From: an uncultured Jannaschia sp.
GTDB taxonomy: Bacteria > Pseudomonadota > Alphaproteobacteria > Rhodobacterales > Rhodobacteraceae
DNA length: 64,000 bases
Direction: 5' to 3'
NCBI RefSeq assembly: GCF_947503795.1
Contig: NZ_CANNEZ010000002.1
Span: forward strand, 186,001 to 250,000
Shown: positions 1 through 8,210 of the stretch, piece after piece
How the letters are laid out: each line of letters opens with the position of its first letter
Position numbering within the stretch: the stretch's first letter is position 1
Position numbers and translations under genes: made by a program
The notes under the pieces: generated by a model
The model's input: only the letters and a program-made list of their open reading frames with translations
Told to the model about the DNA's origin: nothing
Databases searched by the model: none

Positions 1-1017
<1,017 letters not shown>

Positions 1018-1120
1018 GCCGTCGGCGACATGGAGGATGCCGCGGTTGCCGGTCAGCGTACCGCGCGCGGGGTCGGGATGGATTGTGCCGTCGGGGCGGA
1101 CGCGGTTGCGACGCGGCAGG

Positions 1121-1567
1121 TCAGCCGTCCAGCAGGGTCGCGCCCGTCATCACCACGGCCTGCATCGTGTCCGCGTCCTCGACGAGATGCAGCGCACCGC
1201 TCAGCTTGGCGTGGCGCGCGTCCTCGGTCACCGGCAGCGGATCGGCCAGCTGCACCTCGATCGCGGTGCCGTGGTCGCCCGAGCCGCAGAACGGGCACTG
1301 GCCCAAATCGGACACCAGCATCCAGTCGCGCGTCTCGGCTTCCCAGCCGACGGGCACGAGGTAGCCGCTGATCTCGAAGCGGTCGACGCCGCCCGCGATC
1401 TCGGACGGATATCGCTTCGTCACCGACCAGCTGTCGGCGGTCTCGTGCTCGGTCACCTCGATCTGGCCCAGCAGGTGCCACGCGGGATCGGCGGCATCGG
1501 CGAAGGCGACCGCGGGCAGAGCGGCGGCGATGGGAAGGGTGGTCGTCAGAAGGGTGGCGCGGCGCAT
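1121..1567 (-). CDS. exported protein, DUF3299-like
   Basis: A 148-residue exported protein of unknown function. Residues 1-23 look like a Sec signal peptide: basic MRR, a hydrophobic run, then AFA before the mature part. The mature protein has a GYLVPVGW stretch and a CPFC pair near residues 91-94. This pattern is reminiscent of the periplasmic DUF3299 family, but the match is from memory and weak. The short spacing to the next gene on the same strand suggests co-transcription. CPFC could bind metal or form a disulfide; the sequence does not decide. Confidence 0.7.
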   Translation of the reverse strand: MRRATLLTTTLPIAAALPAVAFADAADPAWHLLGQIEVTEHETADSWSVTKRYPSEIAGGVDRFEISGYLVPVGWEAETRDWMLVSDLGQCPFCGSGDHGTAIEVQLADPLPVTEDARHAKLSGALHLVEDADTMQAVVMTGATLLDG

Positions 1568-1665
1568 GTCGTCTCCGAGATCTGGCTTCGGCCCTCATCC
1601 CCGACCGCTGCCCCGACGGCAACGCCCGATTCGCGACACGGACGCCATCGGCAAGGCGCCGCCGA

Positions 1666-2040
1666 TCAGGCCGTCTGCGCCCGCGCCAGAAGGGCGGCGA
1701 AGGCGGGCGATCCGTCGGCGGCCGCCTCGAGATCCAGGTCGGGTGCCGCCTCGCCCAGATCGAGCAGCGGATCGACCAGCACCCCGTCCGGGTCGCGATC
1801 CGCCCCCGCGACCAGCACGGCGAGCGCATCGGCGGGAAAGAACGCCACGAGGTGGTCGAACACCGCCCCGGTCCACGCGTCCGGCGTCCCGGTCGCGGCC
1901 TCGTCGGTGGCGAGATAGGCGATGTAGCGCAGCGCCAGCCGGTCCACCGGCAGATCGCCCGGCGGCAGCGTGTCCGTCGTCTCGGGCAGGCCCAGGGCCT
2001 CGGCCACGACGGCGCGGGGGATGGCGTCGGTCAGGGTCAT
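1666..2040 (-). CDS. hypothetical protein, acidic
   Basis: A 124-residue acidic, alanine- and aspartate-rich protein that I do not recognise. It has no signal peptide, membrane segment or known catalytic motif. The middle part, with WTGAVFDHLVAFFPADAL, has some feel of DUF6869-type small helical proteins, a weak impression only. It sits 19 bases downstream of prfC on the same strand and may be the second gene of that transcript. The coding call rests on its position in an otherwise empty gap and on its well-formed composition. Confidence 0.6.
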   Translation of the reverse strand: MTLTDAIPRAVVAEALGLPETTDTLPPGDLPVDRLALRYIAYLATDEAATGTPDAWTGAVFDHLVAFFPADALAVLVAGADRDPDGVLVDPLLDLGEAAPDLDLEAAADGSPAFAALLARAQTA

Positions 2041-2059
2041 CGCACGTCTTCCGAGCCGG

Positions 2060-3706
2060 TCACGACATCATCTCCTTCGTGGCACTCAGCGTGACCTCCG
2101 GGTGGTCGCGCTCGATGCGGTCGATGTCCCATTGCAGGCGCGTCAGGAAGACGGGGTCGCCATCGTTGTCATGGGCGATGTGCTGGGGGTTCTTCGCGAT
2201 CACGGCCTCGACCGCGTCCTTCGGGCCGGAGAGCCAGCGCGCGGATTGGAACTGCGACTGATCGAAGCGCACCGGCAGGCCGTATTCCAGCTCGATCCGG
2301 CTGGCGAGCACCTCGAATTGCAGCGCGCCCACCACGCCGACGATGAAGCCCGAACCGATCGCGGGCTTGAAGACCTTGGCAGCCCCCTCCTCGGCGAACT
2401 GCATCAGCGCCTTTTCCAGATGCTTGGCCTTCATTGGGTCGCCCGCACGCACGCCCTGCAGCAGTTCGGGCGCAAACGACGGGATGCCGGTAAAGCGCAG
2501 CGCCTCGCCCTCGGTCAGCGCATCGCCGATCCGCAACTGGCCGTGGTTCGGAATACCGATGATGTCGCCGGCCCAGGCCTCCTCGGCCAGCTCCCGGTCG
2601 GCGGCGAGGAACAGGACCGGGTTCGAGATCGCCATCGGCTTTTTCGACCGCACATGCGTCAGCTTCATGCCCCGCTCGAAATGCCCCGAGGCCAGCCGCA
2701 CGAAGGCCACCCTGTCGCGGTGCTTGGGGTCCATGTTGGCCTGCACCTTGAAGACGAACCCCGTGACATTCGTCTCATCGGCCGACACCTGACGGGGCTC
2801 GGCGCGCTGCGGCTGGGGCGCCGGCCCGTACTCGGCGATCCCGGTCATCAATTCCTGCACGCCGAAGCTGTTGATCGCGCTGCCGAACCAGATCGGCGTC
2901 AGCGATCCTTCGAGAAACGCGTCCCGGTCGAAGGCGGGCAGCAGCTCGCGCGCCATCTCGACCTCCTCGCGCAAGGTCGCGAGCTGGTCCGCAGGGATGT
3001 GCTGGGCGAGCTTGGGATCGTCCAGCCCGCTGATCGACACGCTTTCGGCGACCTTGTTGCGATCCGCGCGGTCCATCAGCTCCAGCCGGTCGTGGAGAAG
3101 ATCGTAACACCCGAGGAAATCGCGCCCGACCCCGATGGGCCAGGAGGCCGGGGTGACGTCGATGGCGAGGTTCTCCTGGATTTCGTCGATGATGTCGAAC
3201 GTGTCCCGGCTTTCGCGATCCATCTTGTTGCAGAAGGTCAGGATCGGCAGGTCCCGCAGGCGGCAGACCTCGAAGAGCTTCTGGGTCTGGCTCTCCACGC
3301 CCTTGGCGCCGTCGATCACCATCACGGCGGCATCGACGGCGGTAATCGTGCGATAGGTGTCCTCGGAGAAGTCCGAGTGGCCCGGCGTGTCCACGAGGTT
3401 GAAGCGATACTCGTCCGCGCCGCGGTGGAAGTCGAATGACATGGCGGACGCGCTGACCGAGATGCCGCGATCCTGCTCCATCTTCATGAAATCCGACCGC
3501 GTGCGCCGCGCCTCGCCCTTGGCGCGGACCTGTCCGGCCATCTGGATCGCGCCACCATAGAGCAGGAATTTCTCGGTCAGCGTCGTCTTGCCCGCGTCCG
3601 GGTGACTGATGATCGCGAAGGTCCGGCGGCGGCCGATCTCGGGCGGGAGCGTGGGGGCGTTGTCGAGCATGTCGCGCATATAGGCAGGGGCGACGGCGGC
3701 GTCCAT
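2060..3706 (-). CDS. prfC: peptide chain release factor 3
   Basis: RF3 is the translational GTPase that removes RF1 or RF2 from the ribosome after termination. The 548-residue length fits the family. G motifs are in order: P-loop HPDAGKTT at about residues 35-42, DTPGHSDF, and NKMD. Later elongation-factor-like domains follow, with a C-terminal region typical of RF3. The chosen ATG at 3706 has an AAGG about seven bases upstream. ATGs at 3679 and 3670 would shorten the variable N-terminus without losing the P-loop. It appears to head a transcript that includes the hypothetical gene at 1666-2040. Confidence 0.96.
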   Translation of the reverse strand: MDAAVAPAYMRDMLDNAPTLPPEIGRRRTFAIISHPDAGKTTLTEKFLLYGGAIQMAGQVRAKGEARRTRSDFMKMEQDRGISVSASAMSFDFHRGADEYRFNLVDTPGHSDFSEDTYRTITAVDAAVMVIDGAKGVESQTQKLFEVCRLRDLPILTFCNKMDRESRDTFDIIDEIQENLAIDVTPASWPIGVGRDFLGCYDLLHDRLELMDRADRNKVAESVSISGLDDPKLAQHIPADQLATLREEVEMARELLPAFDRDAFLEGSLTPIWFGSAINSFGVQELMTGIAEYGPAPQPQRAEPRQVSADETNVTGFVFKVQANMDPKHRDRVAFVRLASGHFERGMKLTHVRSKKPMAISNPVLFLAADRELAEEAWAGDIIGIPNHGQLRIGDALTEGEALRFTGIPSFAPELLQGVRAGDPMKAKHLEKALMQFAEEGAAKVFKPAIGSGFIVGVVGALQFEVLASRIELEYGLPVRFDQSQFQSARWLSGPKDAVEAVIAKNPQHIAHDNDGDPVFLTRLQWDIDRIERDHPEVTLSATKEMMS

Positions 3707-3776
3707 CGCGCGGCCTTAACCGATTGGAGACGATCGGTCGGGCAGACTTCTGGGCGATTCGAGACAGGAGGGGCCG

Positions 3777-3869
3777 ATGCACGCATTCCGCCGCCAAGCC
3801 GAACTGATCGAGGGCACGATCCGACTGACCGCCACGGCGCTGGTCAGGTTGCGACGCGCAATCCGCTAG
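3777..3869 (+). CDS. candidate micro-protein of 30 residues
   Basis: A very short frame, MHAFRRQAELIEGTIRLTAT then ALVRLRRAIR. It is preceded by an excellent ribosome binding site: AGGAGG at 3766-3771, five bases before the ATG. The peptide is basic at both ends with a hydrophobic middle and could form an amphipathic helix. It lies between prfC, which is divergent, and the convergent gene ending at 3891. No homologue is recognised. The strength of the Shine-Dalgarno sequence is the main argument that it is translated; otherwise the frame could be chance. Confidence 0.42.
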   Translation: MHAFRRQAELIEGTIRLTATALVRLRRAIR

Positions 3870-3890
3870 GGCTCCGCCAGGGCGCGCGCG

Positions 3891-4502
3891 TCACCACATC
3901 GTCCGCGCGGCCCGCAGGGGCCAGTCGGCATCGTAGGCCGCGCCGTCGAAGCCGGCGTCCTGTTCGGCCAGAAGGTCGCCGACGCTTGGGAGGTCGGGCG
4001 CCGGCGCGGATCCCCAGAGACCGGCGCGCATGATCGCGCGGGCGCATTGGCTGTAGATCTCGGCCACCGTGATTACCGCCACGCAGGTCGGCGCGCGCCC
4101 GCGATCCTCGAACCGTTCGAGGATCGCCGGGTCGGTCGTCAGACGCGCGGTGCCGTTTACCCGGACGACATTGTCGGACCCCGGCACCATGAACATCAGC
4201 GACACGCGCCCGTCGCGGACGATGTTGCGCAGCGAATCAAGCCGCTGGTTGCCCCGCCAGTCGGGCAGCAGAAGCGTGCGCGGATCGGCCACCGCCACCA
4301 CCGGGCCGTCATCGCCGCGCGGGCTGGCATCTGTGCCTTCGGGCCCCACGGTCGAGAGGATGCAGAACCGTGCCGCCGCAATCCACCGCCCGTAGAGCGG
4401 CGTGACGTGATCCGCCACCTTGTCGATCGAGGCGCGGCCGGGCGTTCCGTAGAGCGCATGAAGCGCGGCGAGATCGTCGATGTCGTGGGTCATGGCCCGC
4501 AT
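3891..4502 (-). CDS. pyridoxamine 5'-phosphate oxidase family protein (MSMEG_1061-like)
   Basis: A 203-residue split-barrel flavoprotein of the pyridoxamine phosphate oxidase superfamily, most like the MSMEG_1061 subfamily. Typical elements are RFCILSTVGPEGTDASPRGD near residues 45-64, then LLLPDWRGNQRLDSLRN and the barrel strand RVNGTARL. These parts usually form the FMN site. The substrate is unknown; relatives are annotated broadly as flavin-dependent oxidoreductases, and it is not the vitamin B6 enzyme itself. ATG at 4493 is an alternative start four codons in. It stands alone, convergent with the micro-ORF at 3777. Confidence 0.85.
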   Translation of the reverse strand: MRAMTHDIDDLAALHALYGTPGRASIDKVADHVTPLYGRWIAAARFCILSTVGPEGTDASPRGDDGPVVAVADPRTLLLPDWRGNQRLDSLRNIVRDGRVSLMFMVPGSDNVVRVNGTARLTTDPAILERFEDRGRAPTCVAVITVAEIYSQCARAIMRAGLWGSAPAPDLPSVGDLLAEQDAGFDGAAYDADWPLRAARTMW

Positions 4503-4575
4503 CTAGCAGGATTCCGATCCCGCCGAAGCCCCCATGGTGCGACGCCTCAGCCGAAGCCGGATCCGCGCCGCGGCC

Positions 4576-5388
4576 TCAATAGGCGGGCTGGACGACCGGG
4601 TCGATCAGGGTGCGGCCGCCATCGACCGTCAGGATCTGGCCCGTCATGAACCCCGCCGCGTCCGAGGCGAGGAATTGCACCGCCTCGGCCAGCTCCGCCG
4701 GGGCGGCGATGCGGCCCATGGGCGTCGCGTCGATGATGTCCTGGCGAAGGCCTTCGACCTCCTTCAGGCGCGACTTGAGATTGGCCGACATGACCGAGCC
4801 CACGGCCAGCCCGTTGACCCGGATCCGCTTGGCCGCCAGCGAAACCGCCAGCGACCGCGTCGCCTGATCGAGCGCCGCGGCGCTGACCGAATAGGCCAGA
4901 AGCTCCGGCTGGGTCCGGCGCCCGGCGATCGAGCCCACGTTGATGATCGCGCCGATCATGCCCTCGTCGTCGCCATCGGCCTCGGCCTGCGCGATCATGC
5001 GGTTGGCCACGGCCTGGCTCAGCCGCAGCGGTGTCATCAGGTTCTGCTCGAGCAGCGCCGAAACCGAGCCGTCCTCGGGGTCGAGCGGGTCGGTCACCAT
5101 GATCTGGCGCGACGCGTTCACGAGCACGTCCACCCGGTCGAAGGCGTCGAGCGTGGCCGACAGGAGGTTCGCGACCGTCAGCCGTTCGCGCAGGTCGCCC
5201 GCGAAGTAGCGCGCCGTGGCGCCGTCCTCGGTCTGGGCCGCGCCGACTTCGGTGGCCAGCCCCTCCTCGTCGCGGTCGGCGAACATGACGTTCGCCCCCT
5301 GCGCGAGGAAGTGCCGCGCGATGGCAAGGCCGACGCCGTTGGCCGCGCCGGTGACGATCGCGGTCTTGCCCGTGATGCTCAGGCTCAT
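4576..5388 (-). CDS. SDR family protein with a degenerate active site
   Basis: A 270-residue classical-SDR-fold protein. The Rossmann motif TGAANGVG is at about residues 13-20, the NVGSIAGRR strand carries the usual serine, and DGGRTL lies near the C-terminus. In place of the catalytic YxxxK it reads YSVSA (codons tat tcg gtc agc gcc), so the lysine that activates the tyrosine and holds the nicotinamide ribose is alanine. I recall roseobacter relatives with threonine there, so this may be a distinct subfamily rather than damage. The start overlaps the upstream methyltransferase stop by four bases (ATGA), with GGGAGA upstream as ribosome site. The function cannot be assumed to be a redox reaction. 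Confidence 0.85.
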   Translation of the reverse strand: MSLSITGKTAIVTGAANGVGLAIARHFLAQGANVMFADRDEEGLATEVGAAQTEDGATARYFAGDLRERLTVANLLSATLDAFDRVDVLVNASRQIMVTDPLDPEDGSVSALLEQNLMTPLRLSQAVANRMIAQAEADGDDEGMIGAIINVGSIAGRRTQPELLAYSVSAAALDQATRSLAVSLAAKRIRVNGLAVGSVMSANLKSRLKEVEGLRQDIIDATPMGRIAAPAELAEAVQFLASDAAGFMTGQILTVDGGRTLIDPVVQPAY

Positions 5389-6371
5389 CTCGTTCTCCCG
5401 GCGCGCCGCGGCTTGCGGCCCTGGACGACCTTGTAGCCGTCCCGCTCCTCGATGACCAAGCGTTCCGCGAAGGCATCCTCCAGCGCGGCCTCGTAGGGCA
5501 GGTGGCGGTTGGCCACCATCAGGAAGCGGCCCGACGGGGCCATCAGACGTGCGGCGGCGGAGACGAAGGCCCGCCCGAGATCCGGATCGGCGCGCCGCGA
5601 CGCGTGAAAGGGCGGGTTCGAGATGACGGTGTCGTAAGCCCCCCCGGTCCAGACCGTCGCGTCGGCCCAGTGGAACGCGGCCCGCGGATCGGTGACGTTG
5701 AGGCGCGCACAGTCGAGCGCGGCGCGTTCGGCCTCGACCAGATCGAGCGCGGTGACCGCCTCCGAGGCCAGCACCGTCCGCCCGAGATATCCCCAGCCCG
5801 CCCCGAGATCGCAGACCCGGCCCTTCAGCGCCGTCAGATGCGCCGCCAGCAGCGCGGATCCGGGGTCGATCCCGTCGGCCGAGAAGACGCCGGGCGCGGT
5901 GACGAACCCATCCACCTGCCGCGGTTGGGCGGCCCAGCCCTCGGGTACGGCATCGGGAGCGGCGAAGGCGAAGACCTTGCCATGCGCCTTCGACATCACC
6001 TCGCCCACCGGGGCCGCGGCGCGCACGGCCTTGAGGATCGCCTCGATCCCGTCGGCCTTGGCGCCGTCGACGACCACCAGCCCCCCGACCCCGACCGCAC
6101 CGATCGCCTGCGCGAGCAGGTCGAGTGCCAGCGCACGGGCGCGGGGCACGAAGACCACCGCCGCCGCGAACGGCCCCTCGGGCGCGTCGGCCATCGCCAG
6201 CCCGCGCGCGGCGAGCGCGTCATGGGCGGGGCGGAAGCCGTGGGTGCCCGTGCAGGCCTCCAGCGGCAATTCGTCGAAGGAGAGATCGGCTGGCGGCCGC
6301 AGCAACAGGACCGGCCCCTCGGGCAGGGTCACGGCCCCGCGGGCGAGGGCGAGGGAGAGGCGTTCGTCCAT
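5385..6371 (-). CDS. rsmC: class I SAM-dependent methyltransferase, RsmC-type
   Basis: A 328-residue methyltransferase with the two-domain layout of RsmC, which methylates G1207 of 16S rRNA using S-adenosylmethionine. The N-terminal half is a degenerate copy of the fold. The C-terminal half has the SAM loop DLGAGWGYLG and the catalytic SNPPFH motif, typical of N2-guanine methyltransferases. It is translationally coupled to the SDR gene at 4576. The RsmC assignment is likely, but RlmG or another RNA guanine methyltransferase remains possible. Confidence 0.82.
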   Translation of the reverse strand: MDERLSLALARGAVTLPEGPVLLLRPPADLSFDELPLEACTGTHGFRPAHDALAARGLAMADAPEGPFAAAVVFVPRARALALDLLAQAIGAVGVGGLVVVDGAKADGIEAILKAVRAAAPVGEVMSKAHGKVFAFAAPDAVPEGWAAQPRQVDGFVTAPGVFSADGIDPGSALLAAHLTALKGRVCDLGAGWGYLGRTVLASEAVTALDLVEAERAALDCARLNVTDPRAAFHWADATVWTGGAYDTVISNPPFHASRRADPDLGRAFVSAAARLMAPSGRFLMVANRHLPYEAALEDAFAERLVIEERDGYKVVQGRKPRRAGRTR

Positions 6372-6389
6372 GCGAGGGGCGGCGGAGGA

Positions 6390-6731
6390 CTAGTCCTCCT
6401 TCTCCATGGTGCATTGCAGCGGGTGCTGGTGGCGGCGCGCGAAATCCATCACCTGCGCGACCTTGGTCTCGGCGATCTCGTGGCTGAAGACGCCGACCAC
6501 GGCGAGGCCCTTCTTGTGGACCGTCAACATGATCTCGACCGCGTGGCTGTGCCCGATGGAGAAGAACTTTTCGAGCACCATCACCACGAATTCCATCGGC
6601 GTATAATCGTCGTTCAGCAGCAGCACCTTGTAGAGCGGCGGCTTGGCGGTCTTCGGCTTGGTCTTGATCGCGACCGATACATCGCCGTCGTCGTCCGGCG
6701 TATCGGCCATGGCAATGACTTCGGTTCGCAT
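6390..6731 (-). CDS. clpS: ATP-dependent Clp protease adapter ClpS
   Basis: ClpS carries N-end-rule substrates to the ClpAP protease. The 113-residue protein has a charged, disordered N-terminal tail. It then has the conserved core [18 protein letters not shown] near residues 33-50, including the [10 protein letters not shown] stretch that binds the N-degron and ClpA. AGGA nine bases before ATG 6731 supports that start; ATG 6710 is the alternative. It sits 18 bases upstream of rsmC on the same strand and is divergent from the HAD gene at 6807. Confidence 0.95.
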   Translation of the reverse strand: MRTEVIAMADTPDDDGDVSVAIKTKPKTAKPPLYKVLLLNDDYTPMEFVVMVLEKFFSIGHSHAVEIMLTVHKKGLAVVGVFSHEIAETKVAQVMDFARRHQHPLQCTMEKED

Positions 6732-6806
6732 GGGCGGGCGTCCTGTGGCAGAGGATTGACCGGGTCATATAGGAACGGACCCCCGAAGGGAAAGGGCGCG
6801 GCCGAG

Positions 6807-7499
6807 ATGACGGTTACGACGATCGGCTTCGATGCCGACGACACGCTGTGGCACAACGAGACGGTGTTCCGTCTCACCGAGGACCGCTTCGCGGACCTTC
6901 TGCGCGACCATGCCGAGCCGGGTCACCTGGCCGAGCGGCTTCTGGCGGCGGAGCGCCGGAACCTCGGGCATTACGGGTTCGGCGTGAAGGGATTCGTGCT
7001 CTCGATGATCGAGACCGCCATCGAGGTGACCGATGGCCGCGTCCCCGGTGCCGTCATCGCCGATCTTCTCGCGGCCGGTCGCGAGATGCTGACCCATCCC
7101 GTCGATCTTCTGCCCCATGCCGAGGACGCGGTGCGCGCGCTGGCCCCCGACCATACGCTCGTGCTCATCACCAAGGGCGATCTGCTGGACCAGGAGCGCA
7201 AGCTGGCGGAATCGGGTCTGGGCGAGCTTTTCGACGGGATCGAGATCGTCAGCGACAAGACCGCCGCGACCTATACCCGCGCGTTTGCCGCCCATGGCGA
7301 CGGGGCGGGCCGCGCGCTGATGGTCGGCAATTCGCTCAAGTCGGACGTGAACCCCGCGATCGAGGCGGGGGCATGGGGCGTCTTCTGCCCGTCCGAGATC
7401 GAATGGGAGCTGGAGCGCGCGGACGCGCCCCAAGGGGCCGCGCGCTATCGGCGTATCGCGCATCTGGGCGAATTGCCGGGGCTGGTCGCGGGCCTCTGA
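6807..7499 (+). CDS. HAD family hydrolase
   Basis: A 230-residue haloacid dehalogenase superfamily phosphatase. The nucleophile motif FDADDTLW begins at about residue 7 (DxDxT), LITKGD gives the motif II threonine, and a conserved lysine (SDKTAATY) and GNSLKSDVNPA complete the active site. An all-helical cap lies after motif I. The substrate is not evident; relatives are usually generic small-molecule phosphatases. It is convergent with the OsmC gene at 7527, and a perfect inverted repeat covers its stop codon. Confidence 0.88.
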   Translation: MTVTTIGFDADDTLWHNETVFRLTEDRFADLLRDHAEPGHLAERLLAAERRNLGHYGFGVKGFVLSMIETAIEVTDGRVPGAVIADLLAAGREMLTHPVDLLPHAEDAVRALAPDHTLVLITKGDLLDQERKLAESGLGELFDGIEIVSDKTAATYTRAFAAHGDGAGRALMVGNSLKSDVNPAIEAGAWGVFCPSEIEWELERADAPQGAARYRRIAHLGELPGLVAGL

Positions 7500-7510
7500 C
7501 GGCCCGCGAC
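7485..7510. terminator. inverted repeat at the HAD/OsmC convergence
   Basis: A perfect nine-base inverted repeat, GTCGCGGGC with GCCCGCGAC and an eight-base loop. It spans the stop codon of the HAD gene and reaches towards the end of the convergent OsmC gene. There is no T-tract on either side, so it may act as a weak or factor-dependent terminator or protect the mRNA end. Confidence 0.45.
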
Positions 7511-7526
7511 GCGGGGCTGCGCCCGT

Positions 7527-7952
7527 TCAGGCGATGGTGGCGTCCATCGTGATCTCGCAATCCAGAAGCTTCGAGATCGGGCAGTTCGCCTTGGCCGTCT
7601 CACAGGCCGCGCGCACGGCATCGGCATCGGCGCCGGGCACCGAGACCGTCGTGTCGAGATGCGACTTCGTGACCGCAAAGCCGCCATCGACCTCGGACAG
7701 CGTCACGCGCGCCTTGGTGTCGATCGCGCTGGCCGTCATCCCGTCCTCCCCGAGGATCATGGAGAGCGCCATCGAGAAGCAGGACGCATGCGCGCCGGCG
7801 ATCAGCTCCTCGGGATTGGTGCCGACCTTGCCCTCGAAGCGGGTGTTGAAGCCGTAGGGCTGCGCATCAAGCGCGCCGCTTTCCAGGGACACGGTTCCGC
7901 GGCCATCCTTGAGGCCACCTTCCCAGTGGGCGGATGCATTCTTGTCGGGCAT
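7527..7952 (-). CDS. OsmC family peroxiredoxin
   Basis: A 141-residue OsmC/Ohr-fold protein, a thiol peroxidase that reduces organic hydroperoxides. Both active-site cysteines can be seen: AHASCFSMALS near residue 58 and the later cysteine in KANCPISKLL near residue 124. The opening ASAHWEGGLKDGRGTVS is typical of OsmC rather than Ohr. ATG 7952 is chosen because it starts this conserved opening. It is divergent from the DEAD-box helicase, with a 258-base leader region between them. Confidence 0.92.
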   Translation of the reverse strand: MPDKNASAHWEGGLKDGRGTVSLESGALDAQPYGFNTRFEGKVGTNPEELIAGAHASCFSMALSMILGEDGMTASAIDTKARVTLSEVDGGFAVTKSHLDTTVSVPGADADAVRAACETAKANCPISKLLDCEITMDATIA

Positions 7953-8056
7953 GGTTTGTCCTTTTCGTGGGTCTGCCCCGATGCAACCCGCCGGCGGGCC
8001 ATGGCGTTCCCCTTGCATGGGACCATCCGCCCGCCGATATGGGCGGCGTTGACCCA

Positions 8057-8126
8057 GCACCGGCGCTTTGTTACCGGTGCCGCGCCCATGACGGGCAGAC
8101 GACAGGACATGCCGCCGGGCGGCATG
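8057..8126 (+). promoter_or_regulatory. structured leader upstream of the DEAD-box helicase
   Basis: Two strong stem-loops lie in the 258-base gap before the helicase. At 8057-8080, GCACCGG pairs perfectly with CCGGTGC over a ten-base loop. At 8108-8126 a nearly perfect palindrome, CATGCCGCC-G-GGCGGCATG, can fold. Cold-shock RNA helicases often have long regulated leaders, so these may control translation or stability. The promoter position was not located with confidence. Confidence 0.4.
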
Positions 8127-8210
8127 ACGATCCGAGGGACGCAGAGGGCGCGTCCCACCCCATCCCTCGAGGTGCCGGCAATGCGGCCCGCGCCTCCAAC
8201 CAGGACGCAC

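Noticed and set aside
1970-3439. Long plus-strand frame opposite prfC
   Set aside because: prfC is complete on the other strand; the frame is its shadow.
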